30,000 nucleotides of DNA from Geosiphon pyriformis (Eukaryota > Glomeromycota > Glomeromycetes > Archaeosporales > Geosiphonaceae). This document shows, one piece after another, positions 18,640-29,574 of this stretch. The first letter of the stretch is position 1; every line of letters begins with the position of its first letter. A model generated the notes under the pieces. It saw only the letters and a program-made list of their open reading frames with translations. It did no database searches and was not told the origin of the DNA. Location of the stretch: contig JAAOMT010000599.1 of the NCBI GenBank assembly GCA_016748015.1, forward strand, positions 1 to 30,000, written 5' to 3'. Position numbers and translations under genes: made by a program.

Positions 18640-19975
18640 GTTTTAGATCAGAAAATACTATTTTTTTAATGTTTATTATTTACTTATGCAGTTTGGTATT
18701 GTTTTTATTAATTAGTTTTTTATTAAAAAAAATATGGTTTTTAATAAAAAAATTTTTATTATTGAAAAAAGCTTAATCTTAAAGACTCTATTCTTAATTA
18801 ATTTAATTTAATAATTAATTATTTGGGTAATAGAATACAATATATTGTGTTGTTTTTGATTTGTTTTTTTTTAGTCTTCTGTTAGCTTAAATAATTTTTT
18901 TATTATAAAAGATTATTTTTTATTAGCCAATTTAAATATATTTAAATAATTTTTTAAAAAGTTTAAATATTTTTAATATGAAATATAATGCTATTAGAAT
19001 TTTTTCTGGTTTAGATTTAGTTATTAGTGTTAAAATTGTGAGTTTATTTTTATTTATATTTATAAAACTCTAAATAATTGTATTAATTTTGGAATATATT
19101 TTTGATTTTAATGCTATTGTTAATTATTTAAACAATTAAACTGTATTAAATACTTATTTATTTGAATTGAATTTAATAATATTTAACTTTTACAACCAAT
19201 ATTAATTAAAAAAATATTATATTATAAATATTATTAAAAATAAGAATCTTGATTTAACTTAATCAAAAATTAAAAAATATTTTAATACTATAAAAAAATA
19301 AAAAAACTAATATATTAATTAATATTATAGCTTATTTAGATTTTACTTTTTTTATTTATATTGATAAATAATATATCAAAATTGATAATATAATTATCTT
19401 TAATAATATTTGGTATTTTATTTAATTTTGTTTATTATATATAATAAAAAGCTAATTATAATTATGATAAAATTTTATTTAAAAACATTAATTGGGTTTA
19501 ATTATTTTTGATTTGATATTTTAATTCTTATATAATAATTAAATATATAAGCAAAAAAATAATTAATTTATATACATATTTTATAAAGTTTTTGTATTGT
19601 TATTTATTTATAGTTGTTTATAAATATTTATTTAATAAAAAATATTCTAATGTTTTATGTTTGTATTGTAAAGAGATTAAACTTTTAAATTTTTTTTGTG
19701 TAATAAATTTTGTTGCTTATAATTATATATTAGATTTATGTATTAAGTTATAAAAGTTTATATTAAGTTTTTGCTAATTAATATCTTGTGTTTTTTAGTT
19801 GTTTTTAATATATATATTAGATACTATATTATATATTATGCTAAATAAAAGTTTTGTATTTAAAGATTAATATTTAAAAACTCTTATTGTGTTTAAAAAT
19901 ATTAAAATTGTTATTGATAAGATTGTGAATTTTGTGTTGTTACAGTTCAAGAATTTAGCAAAAGAATCATAAAAT
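18640..19975 (+). mobile_element. LINE copy D: RNase H and C-terminal region, plus strand
   Basis: Plus-strand reading starts near 18640 with pre-RNase H sequence (FGIVFIN, KKNMVFN). It continues with RNase H blocks at 18985-19260 (GLDLVISVKIVSLFLF, IIVLILEYIFDFNAIV, LKKYYIINIIKNKNLDLT) and the C-terminal zinc region at 19555-19960: LFNKKYSNVLCLYCKEIKLL, SFVFKD and TLIVFKNIKIVIDKIVNFVL. The D-S-Q box has become Asn-Asn-stop. Homology stops at about 19975 with no 3' UTR, so the 3' end is deleted or replaced. It is among the most A/T-shifted copies. Confidence 0.8.
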
Positions 19976-20947
19976 AATATAAATTATCCAATCATAATAT
20001 AACACAGTAATAATCCTAAAAAAGTAATAATTAACATAGTAGCAAGCACCAGTTCACAATAGCAGCTAATACCAATTAGTAATAACAGCCAATATTAAGT
20101 TAAAATACTAAAAAAAAATATTATATCATCTAACAAATCATAAAAACAAATCATAAAAACAAGTTATTAAACAATTTATTTAACAGTTTTACTTTAATAA
20201 TTTTTTAGTTTTTATTTTTAAAAATAAATATTTACAAAAACCTTTAATCAAAAAGAAATAAAAAAAAATATTAAAAACTAAATAATTACAACTCAAAGTA
20301 TTAAAAAACTTATTTGTATTATTTATTGAATAAAACTATTATTTATTAGCTGAATTTCTTGGAAAAATAATCTTTGATTAAAATTATTTACATTATTATT
20401 AATTGATAAAAGTTTTATTATAACAATTGAGAAAAGTACTAAAGGTCATTAACATTCTATGTTTCTAAATTAAAGAAATACATCAGACAATTGCAAGAAT
20501 AGCCTTAAAAAAGACTCCAAACAGCAGATAAATTTCAGTTCAGTCTCTGAAAAAGAGTACATAAACATACACAAAAATCAAAAATTGAGAAATAACTTAT
20601 ATTGTGACATTAAAGAAAAAGCTTTTAGTATAACAGTAATATTATCACATAAATAGAATTGAAAAACTCATGAAAGACTAATTGTAATTAAAATAAAATA
20701 TTGGCAATTAAATATACCAAAAAAACCATTCCATAATAGTGTATAGTTTGAAAATATCTACTATTATCAAAGATTTTTTTATTCTTTTTTTTAATATTGT
20801 TAATGCTATTTTGCTGTTAATTTTGCAATTAATAAAAGTTGGTAAATTTTTAATAAGCTAATTTTTTTTCAAAGTATCTTTTTATATTTTAAACTGTATA
20901 TATTGTTGAATTTATAATAAAATGGGCAATTTCATATCAATTACTTT
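19976..20947. other. Unrecognised AT-rich region with C-richer pockets
   Basis: After copy D the sequence contains a short pocket at 20030-20095 (AGTAGCAAGCACCAGTTCAC and neighbours) and another at 20440-20560 (CAGTTCAGTCTCTGAAAAAG) with more C and G than the surroundings. Plus-strand translations look faintly protein-like but are full of stops. They may be parts of another transposon less mutated than its surroundings. I do not recognise them. Confidence 0.4.
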
Positions 20948-21157
20948 TATAGTTACTTTTTACTAAAAATTGATTTTTTTACAAAAATTTTGTCTGTAAG
21001 CTTTTCAGAAATATATATAGTTACTTTGTAGTAAAAGTTAATTCTTTTACAAGAAAATTTTATTTATAAGTTTTTTAAAAATATGTATAGTTACTTTGTT
21101 ATAAAAGTCAACTTTTTTACAAGAAATTTGGACTGTAAACTATCCAATAATATAAAA
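20948..21157. repeat. Tandem repeat, three copies of 68-70 bp
   Basis: Each unit begins TATAGTTACTTT (20948, 21016, 21086) and contains a TTTTTTACAAGAAA-like middle and a CTGTAA block. Units differ by mostly T/C and A/G changes. A partial fourth unit may precede the first. This could be an internal repeat of a non-coding part or LTR of the gypsy relic whose integrase lies at 22.9-24.5 kb. Confidence 0.8.
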
Positions 21158-22899
21158 AAAATAAAAAAATAAAAAAAAATAAACTAGAAAAAAAAAAAAT
21201 GTTAAAAAAGTTGGTTCAGATTCAAATTTGAAAGTTACTAATAATTATTGAAATTAGTTAATCAATTTTAAACTATTAGTATAAAATAGTTAATTTTGAA
21301 CAAAAATAATTAAGGATTTTGTTTTTCAAAGTAAATTTTATTGAAATTAATTTGTAAGGATAATTAAATAGAAAGTTGATTTTAGTTAAAAAAAATTCTA
21401 ATTAAAATACATTTTCTTAAAAAAAGAATTCTTTTTTTATACAATTTGTTGTAGTATTATTTAATAATTTAGCCATTTTTTTTTTAATATTTTAGTAACT
21501 AAAGATATATTTTATTAAACTACAAGTTATTTTTGCAAATTATAAATTATTTTAATAAACTGTTAAATATTTTGTTAAATTATTAAATATTTTAATGATT
21601 TTTGAATGTTATATAATTTAATATATTACATAATCTAATTATTAAAATTTGGTTTTATTTGTGTTTTGTATAAATTAAGTTATTAATTGAATGATAATTT
21701 GTATAATTTAATAGGATAATAAGTAATAAATTAAAATAATAATATATGTTAATTAATAATAGAAATTATAAAAATAATTTTATGTTAAATAATATTTCAA
21801 ATTTTAGTTAATAACATAATTTTTTTCTTAAGACTAAGCTTTGTTAAAATTCAAATATTGTTTGTAATTTTTAGATAGTAGTTCAAAATTATTGAAAAAA
21901 TTTGGTCTAAAAATTATTAAAACTTCAATTTTGTAAGTTTTTTAATATATTAAATCTTTAGAAATTGTAAAATTGGGTTTTGTAGAATATTTTTACAAGT
22001 GTAAAATAAGTTATAGAATTTAAAAACTGCTATAAGTTTATAACAGATGTTTATTAATTTAGCTATTGCCTTAAATTTGTTGTAAAATTGTTTTTGAATA
22101 GCTTTAGTTATGAGATTTTTTGTTTAAAGCTCCAGTTCCCTTTTATAAAGTGTTTTTTTAATATAAAAATAATTATAAATTAAAAAATATTTATATATTA
22201 GAGAATATTTATTGCTTTGTTTGTTAAGATACTGTTGAAGTTTTTGTTAAATTGTGGTATTTAATAGTATATTAATAAAAATAAACATTAAATTCTTTTT
22301 TAAAGCTTGTTTTAAAAGTTCTGATAAGTAAATTTCAAAATAATTTCTTGTGCTTTTTTTATAAGAGTAGTAACTTTATAAATTTATGAATAAAATTGTA
22401 ACTGATTCTGTCTAAATTTAATTAATGTGTTTTTTAGTAATAGTAATAGATAATTCGGATAGTGTTTTTAAAACTAATATTAATTTTTGAGATAGTTGTT
22501 AAATATTTTAAGAAATAGTTATGATAACTAATTAAAAGTAAAAAATTGAAATCATTTTTGGTATGTAAGTTTTTATGTTATTTTTGTTTTATTTTTCTGT
22601 GCTGTTTGTTTTGTTTTTGTAGAATTGTTTTTAAATTATTAAGAATAATTATAGAAAAAATTAAATTTTAAATATTCAGATTTGAAAGTTGTTTAATAAT
22701 AATTATTGGTTTTAAATTTCAAAAAATATTTTTAGGACTAATCAAAAAAAATTGTGTATTAATTTGTGAAATTAAGAATTCGAGATTGGTTTTAAAATAT
22801 TAGTGTTTTAGTTTATTACTATATGTAACTTTTTTAAACTTTTTCATCAAGTTTTAATTTATATAATCTATTTTTTAGAATTTCGTATATATAAAATAG
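21158..22899. other. AT-rich region, possible decayed 3' part of gypsy element 2
   Basis: Downstream (minus strand) of the second integrase lies 1.7 kb with no long frame. A patch at 22145-21950 reads on the minus strand as coding-like (TKNLITKAIQKQFYNKFKAI, KFYNLFYTCKN), but I cannot assign it. The rest shows nothing beyond A/T bias. Confidence 0.4.
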
Positions 22900-24480
22900 T
22901 TTGTTTTATTTATGATCAAATTTTTTATTTCATTGTTTTTTAGTCTTAGTTTTATGTAAAAAAACTTTATTTTTAATTTTAAATTTGTTAATGGCTAGTA
23001 ATAGTTTGTTATTATGCTATTTTTTTTGTTGAGTTTAAAAATGTTTTATATGAGTGGCTGCAATTTGTTATTTTTTTTTAATATACTGAGAAATATATAG
23101 ACTTTTTTTTATAGTGTTTTTTAAAAATTGTTTTCAGTAATTAGTTGGATTGAATAGAGTTCTACCATAAAATTAATTGGTAATATTGCTGTTTTTTCAT
23201 AAATTAGATTAAATAATATATGTTTTATTGTATTTTGTTTTAGTGTTTTATATGTTAATAACATTAATAGAATAAAAAAATTTATTCTTGTTTAAAATTT
23301 TTTAAGACTTTGCCTAATAATTTACAAAGTGTTCTGTTGAAATATTTTACAAGTCTATTAATTTGTAAATAGTAGAATAAAGATAAAAATTTTTTGATAT
23401 TAAATCATTTACAAATTTTTTGTATTAAATTGTTTACAAAATGTGTTCTTTAATTAGATAAAAGTTTAATTAAACATTTATGTTTATAAATAATGTTATT
23501 ACAGATTGAAGTAACAAGCTAATAGATAGTAAGAAAAAACAGAATTGTAGAATAATGAAAGAAATCAAAGAGAATTCAACTTCAAAGAGCAAATTGAATA
23601 AGTATGAATTCAATGTGCAAGATTAATCTCATAAAATATCTCAGTTGCTATACTTTTTAAAAGATAATTGGAAAATTTGAAGGTAAAAAAATAGTCTGTA
23701 CTGTCAACAAATAATCACATACTGGTATAATTCTATGTCTTATGTCAGTGCTCTTAGAATTTAATATCAAGTATCAGATGTACTTTTCAGTCATGTTTTA
23801 TTCAATAATCTTTAAATACTACAATTTTATGTTTTAGAAAAAAAAGTAGAGAATAACCAACAAGTAATTTTTTATCCTAAAATGTTTAAATACTTTAAGG
23901 TAGAGAAAAAAAAATTAGCAATAAGAAAAGAATTAAGATAAAAGTTGTTATTTTATTTCTTTGATTTCTAATATACATTTTTGCAACTAAAAGATTCATT
24001 GCTTATATAGCTATCAAAAGTGATTAATGATTAGGTCAACAACTAGATTAATGATTAGATCAATAATTACTATCTAAAAATAGAGTGGCTAATTATATAA
24101 CATCAATGGCTAATACATGTAATAATTAATAAAAAGTATAGATTTCAACTATAACAATGTCTTTATAAATAAAATTTGCAACTAATTTTGTATCTGCACA
24201 TTAAATTGCTTTTGTTTTAGGCCATTTAATAAGTTAATTTATTATAATTACAATATATTAGTTTTTTTAAGTTGTAATAAGTAGTGGTCTGACTAAATCA
24301 ATACTAATTTAGTCAAAAAGTTATTTAAATTTGATTAGATTTAAGAGTTTTATAAAATATGTTTCTTTTTTTTTAATAACTATTATAATACTTAATATAT
24401 TGGTAAATATTTCTTTTTATTTAAGGCTAAAAATAATGTTTTAGTGTTTTTTAAGTTGTGCTATTTTTTTTGAAATGTGC
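22900..24480 (-). pseudogene. Ty3/gypsy element 2: integrase, split by an insertion
   Basis: The minus strand first reads, at about 24340-24160, a block ISIDLVRPLLITT then YIVIII, IKWPKTKAI, KLVANFIYKDI. After the insertion it continues at 23490-22900 with YKHKCLIKLL, RTHFVNNLIQKICK, FNIKKFLSLFYYLQINRL, VKYFNRTLCKLLGKVLKNF and a weak C-terminal barrel (TNYFIYTKF). This is the DDE integrase core. The first Asp (IDLV) is kept; the second (family SDRGTHF) is Asn followed by a stop; the catalytic Glu of the NGLVERFN block is Lys. Pro, His and Thr codons in the YHPQTNG block became Leu/Phe, Tyr and Ile. Every one of these is C to T or G to A. The upstream zinc-binding part is not clear. Confidence 0.9.
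23494..24156 (-). mobile_element. Solo-LTR-like insertion inside integrase 2
   Basis: A segment of about 660 bases interrupts the integrase; removing 23497-24155 plus one copy of a flanking AATGT direct repeat (23492-23496 and 24156-24160) rejoins the integrase frame between KDI and YKHKC. The ends also show TGTTAT/ATAACA, the TG...CA form of an LTR, overlapping the repeats. It has a TATA box (24004-24011, minus orientation) and a 24-bp-period duplication (GATTAATGATTAG at 24022 and 24046) upstream of it. It holds no open frame, so a solo LTR is the simplest reading. It is visibly richer in G and C than its host sequence, consistent with a later arrival. Confidence 0.7.
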
Positions 24481-24639
24481 TAATAAAATATCTAAGTACA
24501 TATTATATAAGATTATTTTTTTTACATTTTTGGATTACTTTAAGTAAATTTTTTAAGTTTTTGTAATTTCAATAATAATAATAATATTATGTATAAAATA
24601 TTGTTTTGCTTAATATTATAATCAATGTTTTTTACTTGA

Positions 24640-24920
24640 AAACCAATTTTTTGGTGTTGTAAATGTTTTTAAATATTGTTTAAAGACCTATAATTGAACA
24701 GCCAATTGAAAATACCACTGGAATTTGCAAAACATAAAACAAAAGTTAGTTTATCTTCTGTTTGTATTTGCTCAAATATTCTTAAGTCATACAGAAATAG
24801 ATAATAAAAAGCTTTATTAAGAAAATTCTTTAATAAGCCAGCTTTTACTCTTAAATCTTTTCTAATCAAATAATTATATGTAAACAATATATAATTTATA
24901 TTTAATTTAGATTACTTAAT
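24640..24920 (-). pseudogene. LINE copy E: short ORF2 fragment (RT-RNase H connection)
   Basis: The 72-codon minus-strand frame 24887-24669 reads NYLIRKDLRVKAGLLKNFLN, AFYYLFLYDLRIFEQIQTED and FANSSGIFNWLFNYRSLNNI. It has the same character as the LINE ORF2 segment between RT and RNase H in related elements as I remember them (IRKGLKxKAGLP, SLYxLKTFEQ, FANSxGxLGRLF). Gly to Asn and Pro to Leu changes again fit transitions. It borders the integrase relic directly, so it probably inserted into gypsy element 2 or marks its edge. Confidence 0.72.
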
Positions 24921-26885
24921 TTAAAAACTATATACAGTTAATAAATAATTTTGTAATATAAAATTAAGTTATTTTTTTTAATTTATTGTAAAGTATTTCT
25001 GTTAAATAAATAATTTGTTTTATTTAAATATAATAAATATATATTTAATTATTTTTTAATTTTATAAAAATAATAATTATTGTTATTTAAGTAGAAAATC
25101 AATTAAAAATTTATTAAAAAAAATATGATTAATATATAATAATGTGAGATAATATAAAATAATATAAAATAATACACAATAATACAAAATAATTAGTAAT
25201 AGCATAAAATAATTAATTAAAACATAAAAAAACAAAGTAATAGTTAATATAGCAAATAATAACTAAAGATAATAAACAATTAAAAGCAATTTTATAGAAC
25301 TAAAAAATATGTATAAAAATAAATAGTTATAATAAACAGAAAAAAACAGAATCGAATTTATTTTTAATTATATAAAAAAAATCAAAAACCAATTTTCTTT
25401 TCTTATTGTTTTTTCATATTCTTATTAATTCAAATAAAATATTATTATTTAATTCTTAAATCTTATAATTCTGAAATTTATTATTGAAATTTAGTTATTT
25501 GTTTTATTTATTTTTATTCTAAACCAAATATAAATAAGTATAATGCTTTTAGAATTTTAAAATCAATTTAAATCAATTATTTTTGATTATAATAATTAAT
25601 AAAATACTAATTTTTTTTGTTTTTCTTGAAAAGCAATAATATTAAAAATCAACTGTTTTAGAATTAGACTTTATAATAGTTTGGTAAAAAAAAAAAAGTT
25701 TTTTTTTAAATATTAAATATTAATTTTATCTTATTTGCTTAATTAGTAAAATTAAAAATAAATAATTAATTAAAGTTTTTTTTTTTTTTGTTAATTACTT
25801 TGTATTAAATTTTTATTTTGTTAATTTTATTTTTAAATTTTGTGTTTAATTTTTGTTTTGCTTTAAACAATTATTATAAAAGCTTTAAAATTTTGTTTTT
25901 TTAAAACTTTTTTTTCAAATATAATTTGTAAATATAAAAAAATTTATTTAAAGACAAATTTTTTACTTTATTGTTTTTATTTATTTTTATACAATATAAT
26001 AATATTTTGTTTTTAATCTTAACTTTAATAAATTGTTTAAGTAAATAATAATAATAATTTTTTTGTTATTTTAATATTATTAACTATTATTCTTTAAAGT
26101 TTTTATGAATTAATAAAAAAATAATTTTGAAGTTTTTTTTAGTAATTTTTTTTATTAAATATTTGTTTTTTTATATACTAATTTAATTTATTTAAAATAT
26201 TATTAACAAAATAAGTTTTTTGGTTAAATAATAGTTTTTTAAAAATTTATGTTAAAAGTTTTTAATGTTTGTATTAAATTAATTAAAAACATATTAATTA
26301 AAATTTTAATAATTTTGTGTAAATTAAAAATTAAATATATTTGTAATTTTTAAGAATAATATAAAAATTGATTAAAGCATTTAACTAAATAATTAAAAAA
26401 TTTTTATTTTATTTTATACAAATAGTATTAATATAATAAAATAAAATAAATATATAAAGTTAGTATAAATATTTTTTACTTTATTTAAAAATTTTTTCGC
26501 AAATTTAACTAATATATTTTATTTATTAAATTTAAATTTTAAAATTTTTTGGTATTAATCTTAAGTTTTTTCTTAATTAATTTTAATTAATAATAAAAAT
26601 TTAACTTAAATAATTTTTTTTAAAAATTTAATTTAATAAATTTTATTAGAATTATTTTATAATATTATAATAAAGTTTTTAATATTCTTAAATATACAAA
26701 AAATAATAATTGTAAAACTAAAGATAACAAAAATAAAACATCAGTAAATAATATTTAAAATTTAACAAGATTTATTAATAACTTTATGTAAACAATAATA
26801 TTAGACTTATATGTAAAACATAATTTAAAATTTTTATTTTTTATAATAAAGACAAAACATCTTAAAATATAGTTTTATATATATA
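24921..26885. other. A/T-saturated spacer, nothing recognisable
   Basis: Nearly 2 kb of almost pure A/T with about two CpG dinucleotides and no open frame above noise. It may be the end state of the mutation process seen elsewhere, since no transposon domain can be recognised any more. I see no gene, RNA or structured repeat. Confidence 0.6.
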
Positions 26886-27505
26886 TTTTTTTAGGTTGTG
26901 CAATGGTGAGCGGGAAGGCAACAGGATGAAAGAAATCATGAAACTATAAGGGTAAATTCAAGTTTTATACATTTTTTTTAAAGTTTAAACTTTTTTTTTA
27001 CCCTCAGAAAATAGTTAACAAAGAGAAAAAATTTCAAAGAAAGACAATGACGTTTCAAAAGCAATAAAAAATTTTTGAGAACCTTTCACAACTTTTCAAA
27101 TATCTTTTGAATAAGCATAGAACAATTTTTCGAATTTTAACCGCTGCTTCTTGCTCCTTGTTATGAACTTTAAAAAATAAAATAAAATAAAAGGTTTGGT
27201 TATACAGACCAAAACCTTTTTTGAATACAGGTTTTAATTTTTCGTTTAAAATTTTTAAAATTGATAAAAAATAGTTAAATCATCATTTTAAATTAAGTTT
27301 GCCATTATTCCATTTTTTTAAGACTGATACATCACAGTACATTACATCCATTAATTTTTATTGAAAAAGGAGGAAAAATTTTATCCGATATAAGATATCT
27401 AGAATTTTGTTTAAAAACCCGTTTTCATCAGGTAACTTTTAAAACGCCCACTTTTTACCAAAAAAGAAAAAAAGAAAAAAAAAGGTTTAATGAGTTTAAA
27501 ATTTC

Positions 27506-27506
<1 letters not shown>

Positions 27507-27539
<33 letters not shown>
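27507..27539. repeat. (TTA)n microsatellite
   Basis: About eleven uninterrupted TTA units. It lies 26 bases or so before a short more G/C-rich patch at 27540-27615. Confidence 0.95.
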
Positions 27540-27541
<2 letters not shown>

Positions 27542-28102
27542 GAGGAGATCAACCTAAAGTATTGCGTATCAGTTTACGAGCATGACATTGTCTAGACTCT
27601 TTCAATCCCAACCAAGAATCTTTATAAAAAAAAAACCGATTTTTTCTTTTTATTGTTTTTAAGAAATATTTCATTTAAACATTGTTTCATTTTCCGTTTT
27701 GAAGTACAAAATTGCAGGGAAAGCCCGTTCATTCTTTTGAATTACTATTCTTGTATGAATAATGGAACACGACCTTTTTTTTTTTCATAAAATTGGGAAA
27801 CAGTTTCATTGTTTTCAAATAAATTAGGTTTAAAAAACTGGTTTTTTTTTTAAACCGTTTACAGATTGATATTTTAAAAAGTTTGGAGACAAAAGGCTTG
27901 TTCATGGGATTAGAAAATTTTCGATAGGTTAAAAAATTAAAATTTTATTTTTTTAATATCGCGAAAAAGTATTATTATTTTGTTAGTCATAATATGTGGA
28001 TGTTTTAATAAAGATTCTCGGTTCATTCTTACCATAATAGGAAAAAAAAGAATTATTGCTTAAGATGGAAATTTTCCTTTTTATTATTTCCCCGTTATTT
28101 AG

Positions 28103-28122
28103 GGCTGGCTGGCTGGCTGGCT
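28103..28122. repeat. (GGCT)n microsatellite
   Basis: Five GGCT units, striking as the most G/C-rich run in the window. Its survival shows that this segment escaped the A/T-directed mutation seen to the left. Confidence 0.9.
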
Positions 28123-29024
28123 AGCTTACCAATTTTCGGATATGCAAAGCCGTAAACATAAATTATAAAGTTAGCCAAGATTCCCAATTTCAGGTTGATC
28201 ACACACTGTTACATGTTTTAGGAAAAAAAATAAAATTCAATATATATTATTTTCTCCTGGAGAAACACGGAACCAAACATATTAAAGCAAATGCAATTAA
28301 TCAAATAAAATAACCATGTATTTGGAACATATTTTTATTTTTGAACATCAAATCAAATTCCTTATCATTTATCAAAAGTTATCTCTTATTGGTATCATTT
28401 GGAAATGAAATCATGCATCAACAATGCAGTAATAATCTTCAATGACGCAGAAAGACACCATTGATATATGCAGTGATTTTCCGTTTTAAAGAATCACAAT
28501 TTCTGAAGTTATTTTATTTTAGAATAAACCTTCAAATGGTTTTAGAGCGCATTTGCATTATTGATAAAGCAATCTAAATTTAATTTTTTTTATGAAAGCG
28601 GTTTTACCGATCAAAAAATGTCGATAAAGATTGAATATAAAAAAAGAAACTTTATTTTTTCTTTCTTTGAGTTTGACAAAAAAGAGTAAATTCAATGAAA
28701 TCTCGGATCTTGAAAAAAACTTTTAATAATGATAATATCAATAGTAAAATAGGAAAAAGTATAATACTTTTTTGATAGAATAATCTTTAAAGTGTTATAT
28801 ATATATATTTATAGATTTTTGTTCATTAATATTCTTTTAATAGAGAATAAAAGAGAACTCAACACTTGTAGTCAATAAAAAAGGTAGTAAAAATGATTCT
28901 TTTACTGTTTACCGAGATTTGAACAGAAAACATGAATCTTTGCATAATAGTATAATTTGACAATGACAAAATTGGGTGTGTAACAAGAAAGTAACACGAT
29001 TTCAATATCTTTCAAAGCAATCCC

Positions 29025-29026
<2 letters not shown>

Positions 29027-29064
<38 letters not shown>

Positions 29065-29101
29065 GCAATTCTAATTCTAATAATAATAATAATAATAATT
29101 C

Positions 29102-29132
<31 letters not shown>

Positions 29133-29169
29133 AATTCTAATTCTAATAATAATAATAATAATAATAGTA
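29027..29169. repeat. Compound (AAT)n microsatellite with TCTAAT interruptions
   Basis: Blocks of AAT repeats are separated by short TCTAATTCTAAT-like spacers, giving a 140-base compound array. On the minus strand it translates as an Ile-rich open frame, which is not a gene. Confidence 0.95.
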
Positions 29170-29536
29170 ATATAGTCCAATTTAAATGATTAGAAAAATA
29201 ATTTAAATTTGTTTCAATACCGAATTTTATTTTTGAATTATAAGGATAAATATATAATAAGTAGTGTCACAATACTGTCACATTTTAATTATAAAGAACA
29301 AAAAGGAGGAGTAATTGAGGGATGGATGAATGGTTAGAGAAAATTTATTTTTACATGCACAGTGCTTTTTTTCCATTAGCAATAAATCAAAATTTCAAAT
29401 TCACCCAATCTTTTAAAATATGCATGTATGGTAATGTAACCACATGGATCACGTCGTATGACGACCACCATTATTTTATATATTCATAAAACCTTTTTGA
29501 TGTATAAAAATATTTATTTTAAAAAATAAATGAATA

Positions 29537-29574
<38 letters not shown>
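29537..29574. repeat. (ATCT)n microsatellite
   Basis: Nine or more uninterrupted ATCT units in the CpG-normal segment. Confidence 0.95.

Noticed and set aside
18555-18640. Back-to-back LINE copies B and D as a twin-priming inversion
   Set aside because: Both copies contain the same RNase H and C-terminal segments, whereas a twin-priming inversion would carry different, adjoining segments.
24921-26885. Possible centromere or mitochondrial DNA because of extreme A/T content
   Set aside because: No higher-order repeat and no mitochondrial gene is seen; it grades into decayed transposons, so saturation by mutation is simpler.
27540-27615. G/C-richer patch with a minus-strand peptide-like reading (DSWLGLKESRQCHARK)
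   Set aside because: Only about 25 codons and no flanking frame or splice signals that I can support; it may be a conserved short repeat, but I have no evidence.
28902-29180. A 92-codon minus-strand frame rich in Ile and Arg
   Set aside because: It is the translation of an AAT microsatellite, with no real protein pattern.
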